From Mycobacterium sp. NS-7484 (GTDB taxonomy: Bacteria; Actinomycetota; Actinomycetes; Mycobacteriales; Mycobacteriaceae), in assembly GCF_001953975.1 (NCBI RefSeq), contig NZ_MBEJ01000108.1, positions 1 to 64,000 on the forward strand: 64,000 nucleotides of DNA, read 5' to 3'. Position 1 is the stretch's first letter. Each line of letters opens with the position of its first letter. Made by a program: the position numbers and the translations under genes. The notes below the pieces were generated by a model. That model was not told the origin of the DNA, did not search any database, and worked only from the letters and a program-made list of their open reading frames with translations. Below, in pieces: positions 1 to 8,529 of this stretch.

Positions 1-88
1 CCGGCGCGCAACTATTCCGCCCCCCCCCCCCCCCAACCGCTCCGTTTGGGGCGGGACAGCCCGGGTTTGCGTCTGCTCGGCGGGGAAA
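1..88. other. Window edge: C15 homopolymer and imperfect hairpin
   Basis: Positions 20-34 are fifteen consecutive C residues. They run into CCCCAAC, and GTTTGGGG follows after a short loop, so an imperfect GC-rich hairpin is possible just beyond the end of the ligase gene on the minus strand. A TTTGCGTCTGCTCG motif at about 66-79 is almost the same as one arm of the inverted repeat found after kdpE at 45431-45492. No coding sequence is supported here. Confidence 0.5.
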
Positions 89-1711
89 CTAGAGCGTGAT
101 CACCTCGTAGGCACCGTCGGCGTGGCGGGCCCGGATCACCTTCTTGTCGTATTTGCCCACGCTGGTGCGCGGCACCTGGTCGACGAAGGTCCACCGCTCG
201 GGCAACCACCAGCGAACCACCTTGTCCGCCAAGAACTCCCGCAGTTCGGCCGGCGTGGCGGCGGCCCCTTCCTGCAGCACCACGACCGCCAGTGGGCGTT
301 CCTGCCATCGCTCGTCGGGCACTCCGACGACGGCGGCCTCCAGCACCGCGGGGTGCCCGATCAGATGGTTCTCCAACTCGACGGAGGAGATCCACTCTCC
401 CCCGGACTTGATGACGTCCTTCGCGCGGTCGGTCAACGTCACATAGCCGTGTGGGTCGATCGAACCGACGTCCCCGGTGCGCAGCCAGCCGCTGTCGAAC
501 TTCTCGGCATCACGGCCCAGGTAGTAGCCGCCGGTGATCCACGGCCCGCGGACCTCCAGTTCGCCGACGGCCTTGTCGTCGTTGGGCAGCGGTGCGCCCG
601 CGTCGTCGACGATGCGCACCTCGACACCGCACATCGGCCGGCCCTGGCTGACCCGCATGTCCCAATGCCGGTCCTCCGACACCCCAGGCAGCGGTTTGGC
701 CACCGTCGCCAGCGGCGAGGTTTCGGTCATCCCCCAGGCCTGCTGGATGTAGACGCCGTGGCGGTCCTGGAAGGTCTGCATCAGTGAGAGCGGCACTGCG
801 GACCCGCCGCAGGCGACCAGACGCAGCGACGAAACGTCGTGTCCCGGATTCTTTTCCAGGCAGTGCATGACGTCGTTCCAGATGGTCGGCACGGCGCCGG
901 CCAGCGTGGGCCGTTGCGATTCGATCAACTCGATCAGCGCCGGCCCGGTCATGAACCGGTCGGGCATCACGAGGTTGGCACCGGCCATCAGGGCGGCATA
1001 CGGCAGGCCCCACGCGTTGGCGTGGAACATCGGCACGATGGGCAGCACGGTGTCACTGCAACTGACGTCGAGCGCGTTGCCGGTGCAGGTGCTCAGGGCG
1101 TGCAGGTAGCTCGACCGGTGGCTGTATACCACACCCTTCGGGTTTCCGGTGGTTCCGCTCGTGTAACACATTGCCGCTGCGGAGTTTTCGCCGATCTCGG
1201 GCCACTCGAACCCAGCGGGCTGCGCCGCCAGCAGTTCGTCCCAGCGCAGCACCGTCACGCCGGTCAGCGCCGCCACGTCGCCGTCGCCCACCACGATCAC
1301 GGTGTGCACGGTCTCCAGCAGTGGCAGGACCGGGGCCAGCAGGCCCATCAGCGATGCGTCGGCGATGACGACGCGGTCGGCCGCCTCGTTGGCGATGTAG
1401 GCGATCTGTTCCGGGGACAACCGGATGTTCAGCGTGTGCAGCACCGCGCCCATCGCCGGCACGGCCAGGTAGGCAGCCAGGTGCTCGGTGTTGTTCCACA
1501 TGAAGGTGCCGACGCGATCGTCACCGTCGACCCCCAGACCGCGCAGCGCGTTGGCCAACCGCGCCGCCTGCTCGCCGAGTTCCCGATAACTGATGGTGCG
1601 GTAACGACCCTCGCCGACGGCGGTGGTCACGGTCCGATCACCGTTGACTCCGCAGGCATGCCGCAGGATTGCGGTGATCGTCAACGGCCAGTTCTGCATG
1701 GTGCTGTCCAC
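89..1711 (-). CDS. Long/medium-chain fatty-acid--CoA ligase (FadD family)
   Basis: A 540-residue AMP-forming acyl-CoA ligase that would activate a fatty acid or related carboxylate to its CoA thioester in the cytoplasm. The adenylate-forming motifs are all present: the P-loop-like YTSGTTGNPKGV, the GWLRTGDVG motif and the DRAKDVIKSGGEWIS hinge, followed by a C-terminal SVGKYDKK with the catalytic lysine. Length is normal for the family. The start is ambiguous: GTG at 1711 (MDSTMQNWP) or the internal ATG at 1699; neither has a strong ribosome binding site. It resembles the mycobacterial DMSP/medium-chain FadD type, but the substrate cannot be read from the sequence. It stands alone, divergent from the small secreted gene at 1820. 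Confidence 0.9.
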   Translation of the reverse strand: MDSTMQNWPLTITAILRHACGVNGDRTVTTAVGEGRYRTISYRELGEQAARLANALRGLGVDGDDRVGTFMWNNTEHLAAYLAVPAMGAVLHTLNIRLSPEQIAYIANEAADRVVIADASLMGLLAPVLPLLETVHTVIVVGDGDVAALTGVTVLRWDELLAAQPAGFEWPEIGENSAAAMCYTSGTTGNPKGVVYSHRSSYLHALSTCTGNALDVSCSDTVLPIVPMFHANAWGLPYAALMAGANLVMPDRFMTGPALIELIESQRPTLAGAVPTIWNDVMHCLEKNPGHDVSSLRLVACGGSAVPLSLMQTFQDRHGVYIQQAWGMTETSPLATVAKPLPGVSEDRHWDMRVSQGRPMCGVEVRIVDDAGAPLPNDDKAVGELEVRGPWITGGYYLGRDAEKFDSGWLRTGDVGSIDPHGYVTLTDRAKDVIKSGGEWISSVELENHLIGHPAVLEAAVVGVPDERWQERPLAVVVLQEGAAATPAELREFLADKVVRWWLPERWTFVDQVPRTSVGKYDKKVIRARHADGAYEVITL

Positions 1712-1819
1712 GGGCGCGATGGTATGCGTTCGCCACGGCGCGCCGGCGGGAACGATTCGAATTCCCCTGACGATGTAGGTAGAGGAGAATGAACCGGTAA
1801 CGACAGAAGGGTGCGACCG

Positions 1820-2131
1820 ATGCGCATGAAAGGGTCCCTGGCGGCCGTCGCCATGGCGGTGTTCGGGATGCTCAGTGTGTCGTCGGCGGTGGCCACGGCC
1901 GAGGAGACGGCCCAGGAGACGATCAGCCGCCTGCAGTCCGAGGGTTACACCGTCAACATCGACAAGATCGGCACCGCACCGCTGGATCAGTGCACGGTCA
2001 CCAGCGTGCGTAATCCGCAGCGCGTCGGTCAGTTGCTGCCCTACGTCGGGCCGGGCCTCGGTGGTGATCGCATCCTGGTGCCGGCGATCACCAGCCAGAC
2101 GGTGTCGGTCTCGTTGAACTGCCAGCGCTGA
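1820..2131 (+). CDS. Small secreted mycobacterial protein, paralog 1
   Basis: A 103-residue protein with a Sec signal peptide (MRMKGS then a hydrophobic stretch ending VATAEE). The mature part is short, about 80 residues, with two Cys likely forming one disulfide (one in DQCTVTSV, one near the C-terminus in LNCQR). An AGAAGG ribosome binding site lies 9 bases before the ATG at 1820; an upstream GTG at 1811 is less likely. It shares the core VNIDKIGTAPLDQCTVTSV with the convergent gene at 2135-2446, so the two are paralogs arranged tail to tail. The family is conserved in mycobacteria as far as I recall, but its function is unknown. Confidence 0.8.
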   Translation: MRMKGSLAAVAMAVFGMLSVSSAVATAEETAQETISRLQSEGYTVNIDKIGTAPLDQCTVTSVRNPQRVGQLLPYVGPGLGGDRILVPAITSQTVSVSLNCQR

Positions 2132-2134
2132 GAG

Positions 2135-2446
2135 TCATCCCGAGCAGTCCAGCGACACGGTGATGGTGCGTCGCACCACCACGGGTATGAGGTCGAATTC
2201 CTTGCCGTTCTTGCCGAACCGTTCGACCCGGATGAGCCTGGTCTGATCCTGAGGATTGCGCACGCTGGTGACCGTGCACTGATCCAGGGGCGCATTGCCG
2301 ATGCGATCGACGTTGACGTGAAATCCCTCGGCTTCCAGCTGACCGATGGTCACCACCGGTGAATCGGCGTGTGCCGGAACGGCGGTCGACAGAACCGCAC
2401 TCATTGCCGCCCCCGACGCGGCCAGCATGACGATTGAACCTCGCAT
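2135..2446 (-). CDS. Small secreted mycobacterial protein, paralog 2
   Basis: A 103-residue exported protein with a signal peptide ending AVPAHADS. The mature region matches its neighbour at 1820-2131 through VNVDRIGNAPLDQCTVTSV and ends with a second Cys (LDCSG), again suggesting one disulfide. The two stop codons are only 3 bases apart, so the genes are convergent and probably arose by inverted duplication. It carries an insert (VERFGKNGKEFDLIPVV) where paralog 1 has a glycine-rich stretch. The role is unknown. Confidence 0.8.
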   Translation of the reverse strand: MRGSIVMLAASGAAMSAVLSTAVPAHADSPVVTIGQLEAEGFHVNVDRIGNAPLDQCTVTSVRNPQDQTRLIRVERFGKNGKEFDLIPVVVRRTITVSLDCSG

Positions 2447-2544
2447 GACCGTGTCTTCTTTCTACGTTCTCGCATTCACTCTTTCGGTGATGTCCTTCCC
2501 GTTGTTACGGGCGAGGACGCTTGCGAGTTCAACGCAGCCGCCGG

Positions 2545-3903
2545 CTAGGCGGGAGCAGGTTCGCGGGTCTCGGTGGCGTGGTCGTCGACCATGGTGAGTT
2601 CGTCGAACGGATCGTCACCACGCAGCACCGCGTCCACCTTGTCCTTGTCCACGGTGTGCGTCCACGAGCCGACCAGCAGGGTGGCCACCGCGTTGCCGGA
2701 GAAGTTGGTCACCGCACGGGCTTCGGACATGAACCGGTCGATCCCGACGATCAGGCCGACTCCGTCGAGCAGATCAGGGCGATGGGCCTGCAGGCCGCCG
2801 GCCAGGGTGGCCAAACCGGCGCCCGTCACACCGGCGGCCCCCTTCGACGCGACGATCATGAACACCAGCAGACCGATCTGCTGCCCGACGGACATCGGGG
2901 CGCTCATCGCGTCGGCGATGAACAGCGCCGCCATGGTCAGGTAGATGGCGGTGCCGTCGAGGTTGAACGAATATCCGGTCGGCACAACGACTCCGACGGT
3001 GCTGCGGTCGACACCCAGGTGCTCCATCTTGGCGATCAGCCGCGGCAGCGCCGACTCCGACGACGAGGTCGAGAAGATCAGCAGGTACTCGCGGGCCAGG
3101 TACCGCACCAGTTTGAAGATGGACACGCCCGACACCGCGCGCAGCAGGATGCCGAGCACACCGAATACGAACAGCACGCACGTCACGTAGAAGCCCAGCA
3201 TCAGGGTCAGCAGTTGGGTGACGGCGGTCCAGCCGGTCTGCCCGACGACGTTGGCGATCGCGCCGAACGCGCCGATCGGTGCCAGCCACAGGATCATGAT
3301 CAGCACCTTGAACACGAGCTTCTGCAGGTGCTCGATACCGCGCAGGATCGGTTCACCGGCACTGCCCATGCCCTGCAACGCGAATCCGACCAGCAGCGCG
3401 ACGAACAAGGCCTGCAGCACGCTTCCGGCGGTCAGCGACGAGAACAGCGTTTCGGGAATGATGCCCTGCACGAAGTCCATGAGTCCGCCGGCCTCGTGCG
3501 CCTTCTCCGCGAGCTCGGCGCCCTTGCCTGCCGAGCCCTCCGACAGGTGCATGCCGCTGCCCGGGTGGATCAGGTTGCCCACCACCAGACCGATGGTCAG
3601 CGCGATCGTGGACATGGCCAGGAAGTAGCCGAAGGCCAGGCCACCGACTTTCCCGACGGTGGCGGCCTTGCGTACCGAGCCGATGCCCAACACGATCGTG
3701 CAGAAGATGATCGGACCGATCATCATCTTGATCAGGTTGACGAACATGGTGCCGAGCACGCCGACGCTCTTGCCCACCTCAGGCGCGACGAGCCCGACCA
3801 CCACACCGACGACGACGGCCGCGATGACCGCGATGTAGAGCCAGTGCGTGCGGTCGCGACGCGGGGACGCCGGCTCGGGTCGCGACTCTGTCGACACAGT
3901 CAT
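2545..3903 (-). CDS. dctA: C4-dicarboxylate:cation symporter DctA
   Basis: A 452-residue membrane transporter of the dicarboxylate/amino acid:cation symporter family, expected to import succinate, fumarate and malate with protons or sodium. Family marks are the serine-rich hairpin STSSSESALP and the NLDGTAIYL motif of the substrate-binding region, with about eight hydrophobic segments and a short charged cytoplasmic N-terminus. The start is set at the ATG at 3903, preceded by GGAGGTG at the right distance, rather than an upstream in-frame start. It is transcribed away from the sensor kinase/regulator pair at 4006-6299, which has the domain type that controls such transporters in other bacteria (DcuS/DctB-like), so that pair very likely regulates it. 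Confidence 0.93.
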   Translation of the reverse strand: MTVSTESRPEPASPRRDRTHWLYIAVIAAVVVGVVVGLVAPEVGKSVGVLGTMFVNLIKMMIGPIIFCTIVLGIGSVRKAATVGKVGGLAFGYFLAMSTIALTIGLVVGNLIHPGSGMHLSEGSAGKGAELAEKAHEAGGLMDFVQGIIPETLFSSLTAGSVLQALFVALLVGFALQGMGSAGEPILRGIEHLQKLVFKVLIMILWLAPIGAFGAIANVVGQTGWTAVTQLLTLMLGFYVTCVLFVFGVLGILLRAVSGVSIFKLVRYLAREYLLIFSTSSSESALPRLIAKMEHLGVDRSTVGVVVPTGYSFNLDGTAIYLTMAALFIADAMSAPMSVGQQIGLLVFMIVASKGAAGVTGAGLATLAGGLQAHRPDLLDGVGLIVGIDRFMSEARAVTNFSGNAVATLLVGSWTHTVDKDKVDAVLRGDDPFDELTMVDDHATETREPAPA

Positions 3904-3978
3904 CGGTGCACCTCCAGTTCGACTTCGAATGCGCTGTACCAGTACCTTCGACCATAGGGTGAGCCAGGTCACGATTTA

Positions 3979-3993
3979 GTTCATTACGTTCAT
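3979..3993. promoter_or_regulatory. GTTCAT direct repeat between dctA and its regulator genes
   Basis: GTTCAT occurs twice, 9 bases apart, in the 102-base gap between the divergent dctA and sensor kinase genes. A tandem hexamer in this place is a reasonable binding site for the response regulator at 5601-6299. This is inference only. Confidence 0.3.
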
Positions 3994-4005
3994 GCGATCG
4001 GAGAT

Positions 4006-5604
4006 GTGGTGGCGCGCTGGTGGCGGCGTCTGTCGGTCCGGGCCTGGCCGCATTCGCTGGCCGGGCAGGCCATCGCGCTGCAAATCCTCGTGGTCGTGGT
4101 TGTGGTGCTGGCCGGTTCCACCCTGGCCCTGCTCGACGCCCGCCGTGACGGCGCCGACGCGGCGCGCCTACAGGTGATCGGCATCGCCACGGCCCTGGCC
4201 GATTCCCCTTCGACCGCGGCGGCGATCGAATCGGGAACGGCCACAGAGGTTTTGCAGCCGGTCACCGAGGCCGTGCGCACGAGTACCGATATCGCGTTCA
4301 TCACGATCATGTCCCCGGAGGGCATCCGGTTCACCCACACCGATCCCGGCGAGATCGGCGGGCATTACCTGGGCACGGTCGCGCCCGCACTGCGCGGGGA
4401 GACGTTCACCGAGGTGTACACCGGGACACTGGGACCGTCGGTGCGCACCATCGCACCGGTTCGTGGGCACGACGGACGCATCGTGGGACTGGTCTCGGCC
4501 GGGATCACCCAGCAGACGTTGGCGCAACGCTGGCGGGCCCAGGTTCCGGTGATCGCCGCGGTAACCGCCGCTGCACTGGGTGTTTCGCTGATCGGCGGTT
4601 GGGCGATCCGCCGCCGGCTGCTGCGCCAGACCCACGGCCTGGGCCCCGCCGAGCTGCGGGTGATGTACGACCACCACGACGCGATCCTGCATTCGGTGTC
4701 CGAGGGGCTCATCGTGCTCGACCGCGATGGCGTGGCGTTGGTGAACGACGAAGCACGCCGACTGCTCGGCCTGCCGCCCGGACCGGTGCGCGCACAGGAT
4801 CTGCCGGCGTTCCTGCGCCAGGCCGACCCGGGCGCCCGCGACGAGGTGCACGTCACCACCGATCGGGTGCTGGTGGTCAACCGGGCCCACGTCGCCGACC
4901 CGGGTCCCGGCGGGCAGGCGCGAAGCCGATCCGAGGTGGTCACGATCCGTGATCGCACTGAACTCCAGGGCGCCCTGGGTGAACTCAACTCCCTGCAGGT
5001 GCTGGCCGATTCGTTGCGGGCACAGGCGCATGAGTCGGCCAACAAGCTGCACACCGTGGTCACCATGGTGGAGATGGGCCGGCCCGACGACGCGGTCCGG
5101 TTCGCCACCAGTGAGTTGGAGTTGTCACAGCGCCTGGTGGACCGGCTGTCGGCGGCGGTGGGTGAGCCGGCCCTGGTGGCGCTGCTGCTCGGCAAGACCG
5201 CGCAAGCCGACGAGCGCGGGATCACCCTGACCGTCACCGAGGACACCCAACTGTCCGATGACGCCGCGCTGTCGGGGCAGGAGATGGTGACGGTGCTGGG
5301 TAATCTGATCGACAATGCGATGGATGCCTGTGACCGTGACGATCCATGGGTCGAGGTCACGGTGAACCAGGAGGATCAGCAGTTGGTGATCCAGGTCGCC
5401 GACGGCGGCCCCGGCATGGATGCGGACACCTTCGAAAAGGCCATGCAGCGTGGCTATTCCACGAAATCCGGCGACATCGCCGGCCATGGTCTCGGGCTGG
5501 CGTTGGTGGCGCAGGTGGTCACACGGCATTCCGGCACGCTGACCGCCGACGTGACGTACGGTTCTGTCGTGACTGCCACGATTCCGGTCGCGCGGCACAC
5601 ATGA
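4006..5604 (+). CDS. Sensor histidine kinase, DcuS/CitA type
   Basis: A 532-residue membrane sensor kinase. The layout is the CitA/DcuS one: an N-terminal transmembrane helix (about residues 20-45), an extracytoplasmic PAS-like domain with TDPGEIGGHY, a second helix at about 180-200, a cytoplasmic PAS domain (SEGLIVLDRDG), a phospho-acceptor helix with His342 in AHESANKLHTV, and an ATP-binding domain with NLIDNAMDAC and GHGLGLALV. Kinases of this class sense C4-dicarboxylates or citrate. The GTG at 4006 is used as start. It overlaps the response regulator by 4 bases (ATGA) and is divergent from dctA, so it probably controls that transporter. Confidence 0.9.
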   Translation: MVARWWRRLSVRAWPHSLAGQAIALQILVVVVVVLAGSTLALLDARRDGADAARLQVIGIATALADSPSTAAAIESGTATEVLQPVTEAVRTSTDIAFITIMSPEGIRFTHTDPGEIGGHYLGTVAPALRGETFTEVYTGTLGPSVRTIAPVRGHDGRIVGLVSAGITQQTLAQRWRAQVPVIAAVTAAALGVSLIGGWAIRRRLLRQTHGLGPAELRVMYDHHDAILHSVSEGLIVLDRDGVALVNDEARRLLGLPPGPVRAQDLPAFLRQADPGARDEVHVTTDRVLVVNRAHVADPGPGGQARSRSEVVTIRDRTELQGALGELNSLQVLADSLRAQAHESANKLHTVVTMVEMGRPDDAVRFATSELELSQRLVDRLSAAVGEPALVALLLGKTAQADERGITLTVTEDTQLSDDAALSGQEMVTVLGNLIDNAMDACDRDDPWVEVTVNQEDQQLVIQVADGGPGMDADTFEKAMQRGYSTKSGDIAGHGLGLALVAQVVTRHSGTLTADVTYGSVVTATIPVARHT

Positions 5605-6299
5605 GGATCAATGTGATGATCGTCGAGGACGATCCGCTGATCGCCGAGGCCCATCAGACCTACCTCGCTCGGCTGCAAGGCTTTTCGATGGTAGCGGTGG
5701 CACACACGGCCCGCGACGCGATGCGGGCGGCCGCCGCGGCGGCAGCCTCCGAGCATCCGGTGGATCTGGTGCTGCTGGACATCGGTTTGCCCGACGCCAG
5801 TGGAATCTCGTTGGCGTCCGGGCTTTCCGGGCTGCGGCCGGCACCCGACATCATCGCCATCACCTCCGAGCGTGACCTGGAGATGGTGCGCGCAGCGGTA
5901 GCCCACGGCGCCCTGGCTTACCTGCTCAAACCGTTCACGTTCGCGGCGTTTCGCGATCGGCTGGAACGCTACCGCCGCTACCGTTCGGCGTTGCCGTCCG
6001 GAACCGATGCCGCCAGCCAGGCCGAGGTCGACCGGGCGCTGGCCGAATTGCGCGTCGCCTCAGGGGAATCCGCCAGATCTGCGCCGAAAGGGGCGGCCCC
6101 GCACACCACGGAGGAGATCGCCACTGCGGTGCGCGACGAGCCCGCCGGATTGACGGCCGACGAGGCGGCCAAACGCGTCGGGGTGTCGCGGGTGACGGCG
6201 TGGCGCTATCTCGAGCGCCTGGCCGACGACGGGACCGTCGTGCGGCACACCGAATACGGCAAGGCCGGGCGGCCCCGCACCCGCTACCGGTGGCGCTGA
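5601..6299 (+). CDS. Response regulator, CitB/DcuR type
   Basis: A 232-residue cytoplasmic regulator. The receiver domain occupies about residues 1-125, with an acidic pocket (VEDDP), phospho-acceptor Asp60 in VLLDIGLPD and the conserved KPF lysine motif. After a linker the C-terminus has a helix-turn-helix (LTADEAAKRVGVSRVTAWRYLERL) of the kind found in DcuR/CitB regulators, ending with a wing-like GRPRTRYRW. It starts within the stop codon of the cognate kinase gene. The likely target is the divergent dctA promoter. Confidence 0.9.
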   Translation: MRINVMIVEDDPLIAEAHQTYLARLQGFSMVAVAHTARDAMRAAAAAAASEHPVDLVLLDIGLPDASGISLASGLSGLRPAPDIIAITSERDLEMVRAAVAHGALAYLLKPFTFAAFRDRLERYRRYRSALPSGTDAASQAEVDRALAELRVASGESARSAPKGAAPHTTEEIATAVRDEPAGLTADEAAKRVGVSRVTAWRYLERLADDGTVVRHTEYGKAGRPRTRYRWR

Positions 6300-6300
6300 A

Positions 6301-7413
6301 TCAGGCGCCGGCGGGCTCCAGGGCGGGCATCGCGGGCATCGCCGCAATCTCGACCGCGTCCGTCGCCACCAACTGCGAGTACAGCGATTCGGCCACCTCA
6401 AGGACGTTCACCCGGCCGGCATAGTCGGCGACGTACAGCCGGGTGCCGTCGTGGCGCAACGCGACCGCCGCGGGCTCCGCATGCACGTCCACGCTGCCCT
6501 GGACCTGGCCGGTCAGGGCGCACCACACGACGACGCGGTCGTAGTCGACGAGGTAGGCACGGGTGGCGTCGGCGCTGAGCACCAGTTCGGTGGGCGCGCC
6601 GGCGACCTCGACCGCGTCCACCACGGTGGCCGCGGACAGATCCACGGTGTGCACCACACCCCGGTGGGTGAGGTCGGAGGTCAGCACGTAGGCGATACCG
6701 TCGCCGATCGCCACATCGCGGATCGGGGCGCCGACCCACACCGTCGCCTGCACCTGAGCGGTCTCGGTGTTGACGACGACCAGGCGGCTGCCGCGGGGGT
6801 CAGAGGTGGCCGCGAGCAGGCGCTTACCGGTCGAGTCGACCTGGAGCGCATCGAGGTTGACGCCGGCGCCGGTCGCGATGTCGATGGTGCCGACGCGCTC
6901 GGCGGTGGTGTCGATGACGGCGATGTCGATGCGCTCGTGGCCGGCGCGGCCGGCGAACACGCGCTTGCCGTCGGGGCTGATGGCCATGGCCGTGACGGTC
7001 ATGGCCAGCGGGTACTCGTTGAGCACCGCGCCGGTGAGGGTGTCGACCGTCAGGATCGAGTCGTGTGCGGCCCCGGCGACACTGACATAGGCGCGGTCGT
7101 CGGCGACCACGACGTGGAACGGATCCCCGGGCAGGCGCACCGAACCCACCACACCCATGGTGTGGGGATTGATCACGGTCAGACTCTGATTGGTGACGTT
7201 GGTGACCACCACGGTTTCGCGGTCGGGATCGACGGCGATGTCCCCGATCGCGCCACGACCGACCTCGGCCACGCCGGCGACGTCGATGTCGTCGAGCGCG
7301 CCGTCGAAGGTGATGCCGCGGGCCGGCAGGTCATCGATGACTCCGTGATTTCGGCGGGCTTCACGGCCAGAGCGCGCGGCCTCGGTCAGCGCACGCAAAA
7401 AGTTCTTTGCCAT
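6301..7413 (-). CDS. YVTN-type beta-propeller repeat protein
   Basis: A 370-residue protein built of repeated 40-45 residue blades, each with a hydrophobic strand followed by D-P/S-D-G or similar (AVDPDRETVVVTNVTNQSL, AISPDGKRVFAG, VDSTGKRLLAA, LRHDGTRLYVADYAG). Such propellers bind proteins or small ligands, and no catalytic residues can be named. There is no signal peptide: the N-terminus is a charged amphipathic helix (MAKNFLRALTEAARSGREARR), so it is probably cytoplasmic or exported by another route. The ATG at 7413 is preferred because GGAGGTG lies just ahead of it. The gene is single and faces the regulator pair tail to tail with one base between stops. Confidence 0.8.
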   Translation of the reverse strand: MAKNFLRALTEAARSGREARRNHGVIDDLPARGITFDGALDDIDVAGVAEVGRGAIGDIAVDPDRETVVVTNVTNQSLTVINPHTMGVVGSVRLPGDPFHVVVADDRAYVSVAGAAHDSILTVDTLTGAVLNEYPLAMTVTAMAISPDGKRVFAGRAGHERIDIAVIDTTAERVGTIDIATGAGVNLDALQVDSTGKRLLAATSDPRGSRLVVVNTETAQVQATVWVGAPIRDVAIGDGIAYVLTSDLTHRGVVHTVDLSAATVVDAVEVAGAPTELVLSADATRAYLVDYDRVVVWCALTGQVQGSVDVHAEPAAVALRHDGTRLYVADYAGRVNVLEVAESLYSQLVATDAVEIAAMPAMPALEPAGA

Positions 7414-7805
7414 CTGTGTCGGCACCTCCGCCGGTGAGAGTTCCACCGGCTCTAGATTTCAGTCATCTGCGCCGGGAGTGGCGCGGTTGCATTGAGTCTA
7501 GCGACGAAACCGACAGCTCCTGAACGACTTCGCAGCGAATATCGCGAAGCTGACAACAGTCTCTCAGGATGCGCTTAAGAAATTCTTCGTTATCGACTTG
7601 TTACCTTTTGGCTTTGATCGATTAAATGCCTGTTACCAGGCTTTTCGCCGTATTTAATGCGCATCACATAATTGGCGGTAACCGGGCCGGTCGATACCGT
7701 TTCTTATCCTCGCGGGCAAAAGTGAGCGGTAGATCACATCCCGACACTCCAGCAAACTTTCCGCAGCGTCAAGATCGGAACGCCTGGCGCAACGCGTAAC
7801 GCGTG
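7414..7805. other. Non-coding gap with two small palindromes
   Basis: A 392-base gap, clearly more AT-rich in its middle (7560-7700) than the flanks. It holds the promoter for the beta-propeller gene. It also has a short hairpin GCCTG-TTAC-CAGGC followed by TTTT (7628-7645), and a palindrome GTAAC-GCGT-GTTAC at 7796-7809 that touches the stop codon of the regulator at 7806. I see no open reading frame with coding character here. Confidence 0.5.
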
Positions 7806-8516
7806 TTACCGCTGTGAAAGATGTGCCGGGCGCAGCACCAGGTTCACCTCGCACGATCCATGCCGTGCGTCGGGCCGTACGGTCGCGGTGTATCGGCCCC
7901 CGACCACCTCGGCGTTCAAATCGATCACTTCCTGGATCATGCCCTGCTGAATGCCGCGGACCACCTCGGGTGAGGCCGCCGCGACCTCGGCCAGCGGGCA
8001 CGTGCAGATCTCCACCGACACCTCGCCGAACGAACTCAGCACCGAACGAACCTGGAATCCCAGTTCGCCGAGCGTGGCCACGACAAGATCGGGAAGCGAC
8101 GTCTCGCCGCGCCGACGCGCCACCCGCACCCGGTGCGCCAGGTCGGCGCCGATGCGCAGCGCACGCTCTTCGCGTTCCTCAGGGGAACCACCCAGGTGCC
8201 GGGCGAACAACGCGACGATGTCGGCGTAGTCGAGGCGCGGGACGATTTCATACGTCAGCCTCGGCCGGCCCACCCGTCCGGCGGCAGGACTCGCTGCGGC
8301 GCGGCGGATGACGCCCTGTCCTTCCAGCGTGCTGAGGTGGAAACGGGCGGTGGTGATGTGGATCTGCAGCGCCTCGGCGATCTGCCGGGCGTCGAGGGGA
8401 TTGTCCGCGGCCCGCAGGAGGTCGGCGACGCGGTGCCGTTGCTGTCCGGCCGCCCGGTCAGAGTCGACGCGTTCACGATGCCGGGGCATGGACACATCAT
8501 GCACGTCGGATGTCAT
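7806..8516 (-). CDS. Winged-helix regulator with C-terminal metal/Fe-S site (SufR-like)
   Basis: A 236-residue transcriptional regulator. The N-terminal part is a winged helix (LLRAADNPLDARQIAEALQIHITTARFHLSTLEGQGV, then GRPRLTYEI as the wing). The C-terminal part has the cysteine cluster CTCPLAEVA followed by a further Cys in GSCEVNL, the pattern of SufR-type regulators that bind a Fe-S cluster or metal. The ATG at 8516 is chosen over an upstream GTG at 8555. It is the last gene of the five-gene minus-strand operon beginning at 11288, so it may sense iron or redox state and control that operon. The true cofactor is inferred from the motif only. Confidence 0.75.
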   Translation of the reverse strand: MTSDVHDVSMPRHRERVDSDRAAGQQRHRVADLLRAADNPLDARQIAEALQIHITTARFHLSTLEGQGVIRRAAASPAAGRVGRPRLTYEIVPRLDYADIVALFARHLGGSPEEREERALRIGADLAHRVRVARRRGETSLPDLVVATLGELGFQVRSVLSSFGEVSVEICTCPLAEVAAASPEVVRGIQQGMIQEVIDLNAEVVGGRYTATVRPDARHGSCEVNLVLRPAHLSQR

Positions 8517-8529
8517 GGCGATCCCACGC

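Noticed and set aside
7715..7740. CRP-type site (GTGA ... TCAC)
   Set aside because: The half-sites are 8 bases apart instead of 6, so the spacing does not match the mycobacterial Crp consensus.
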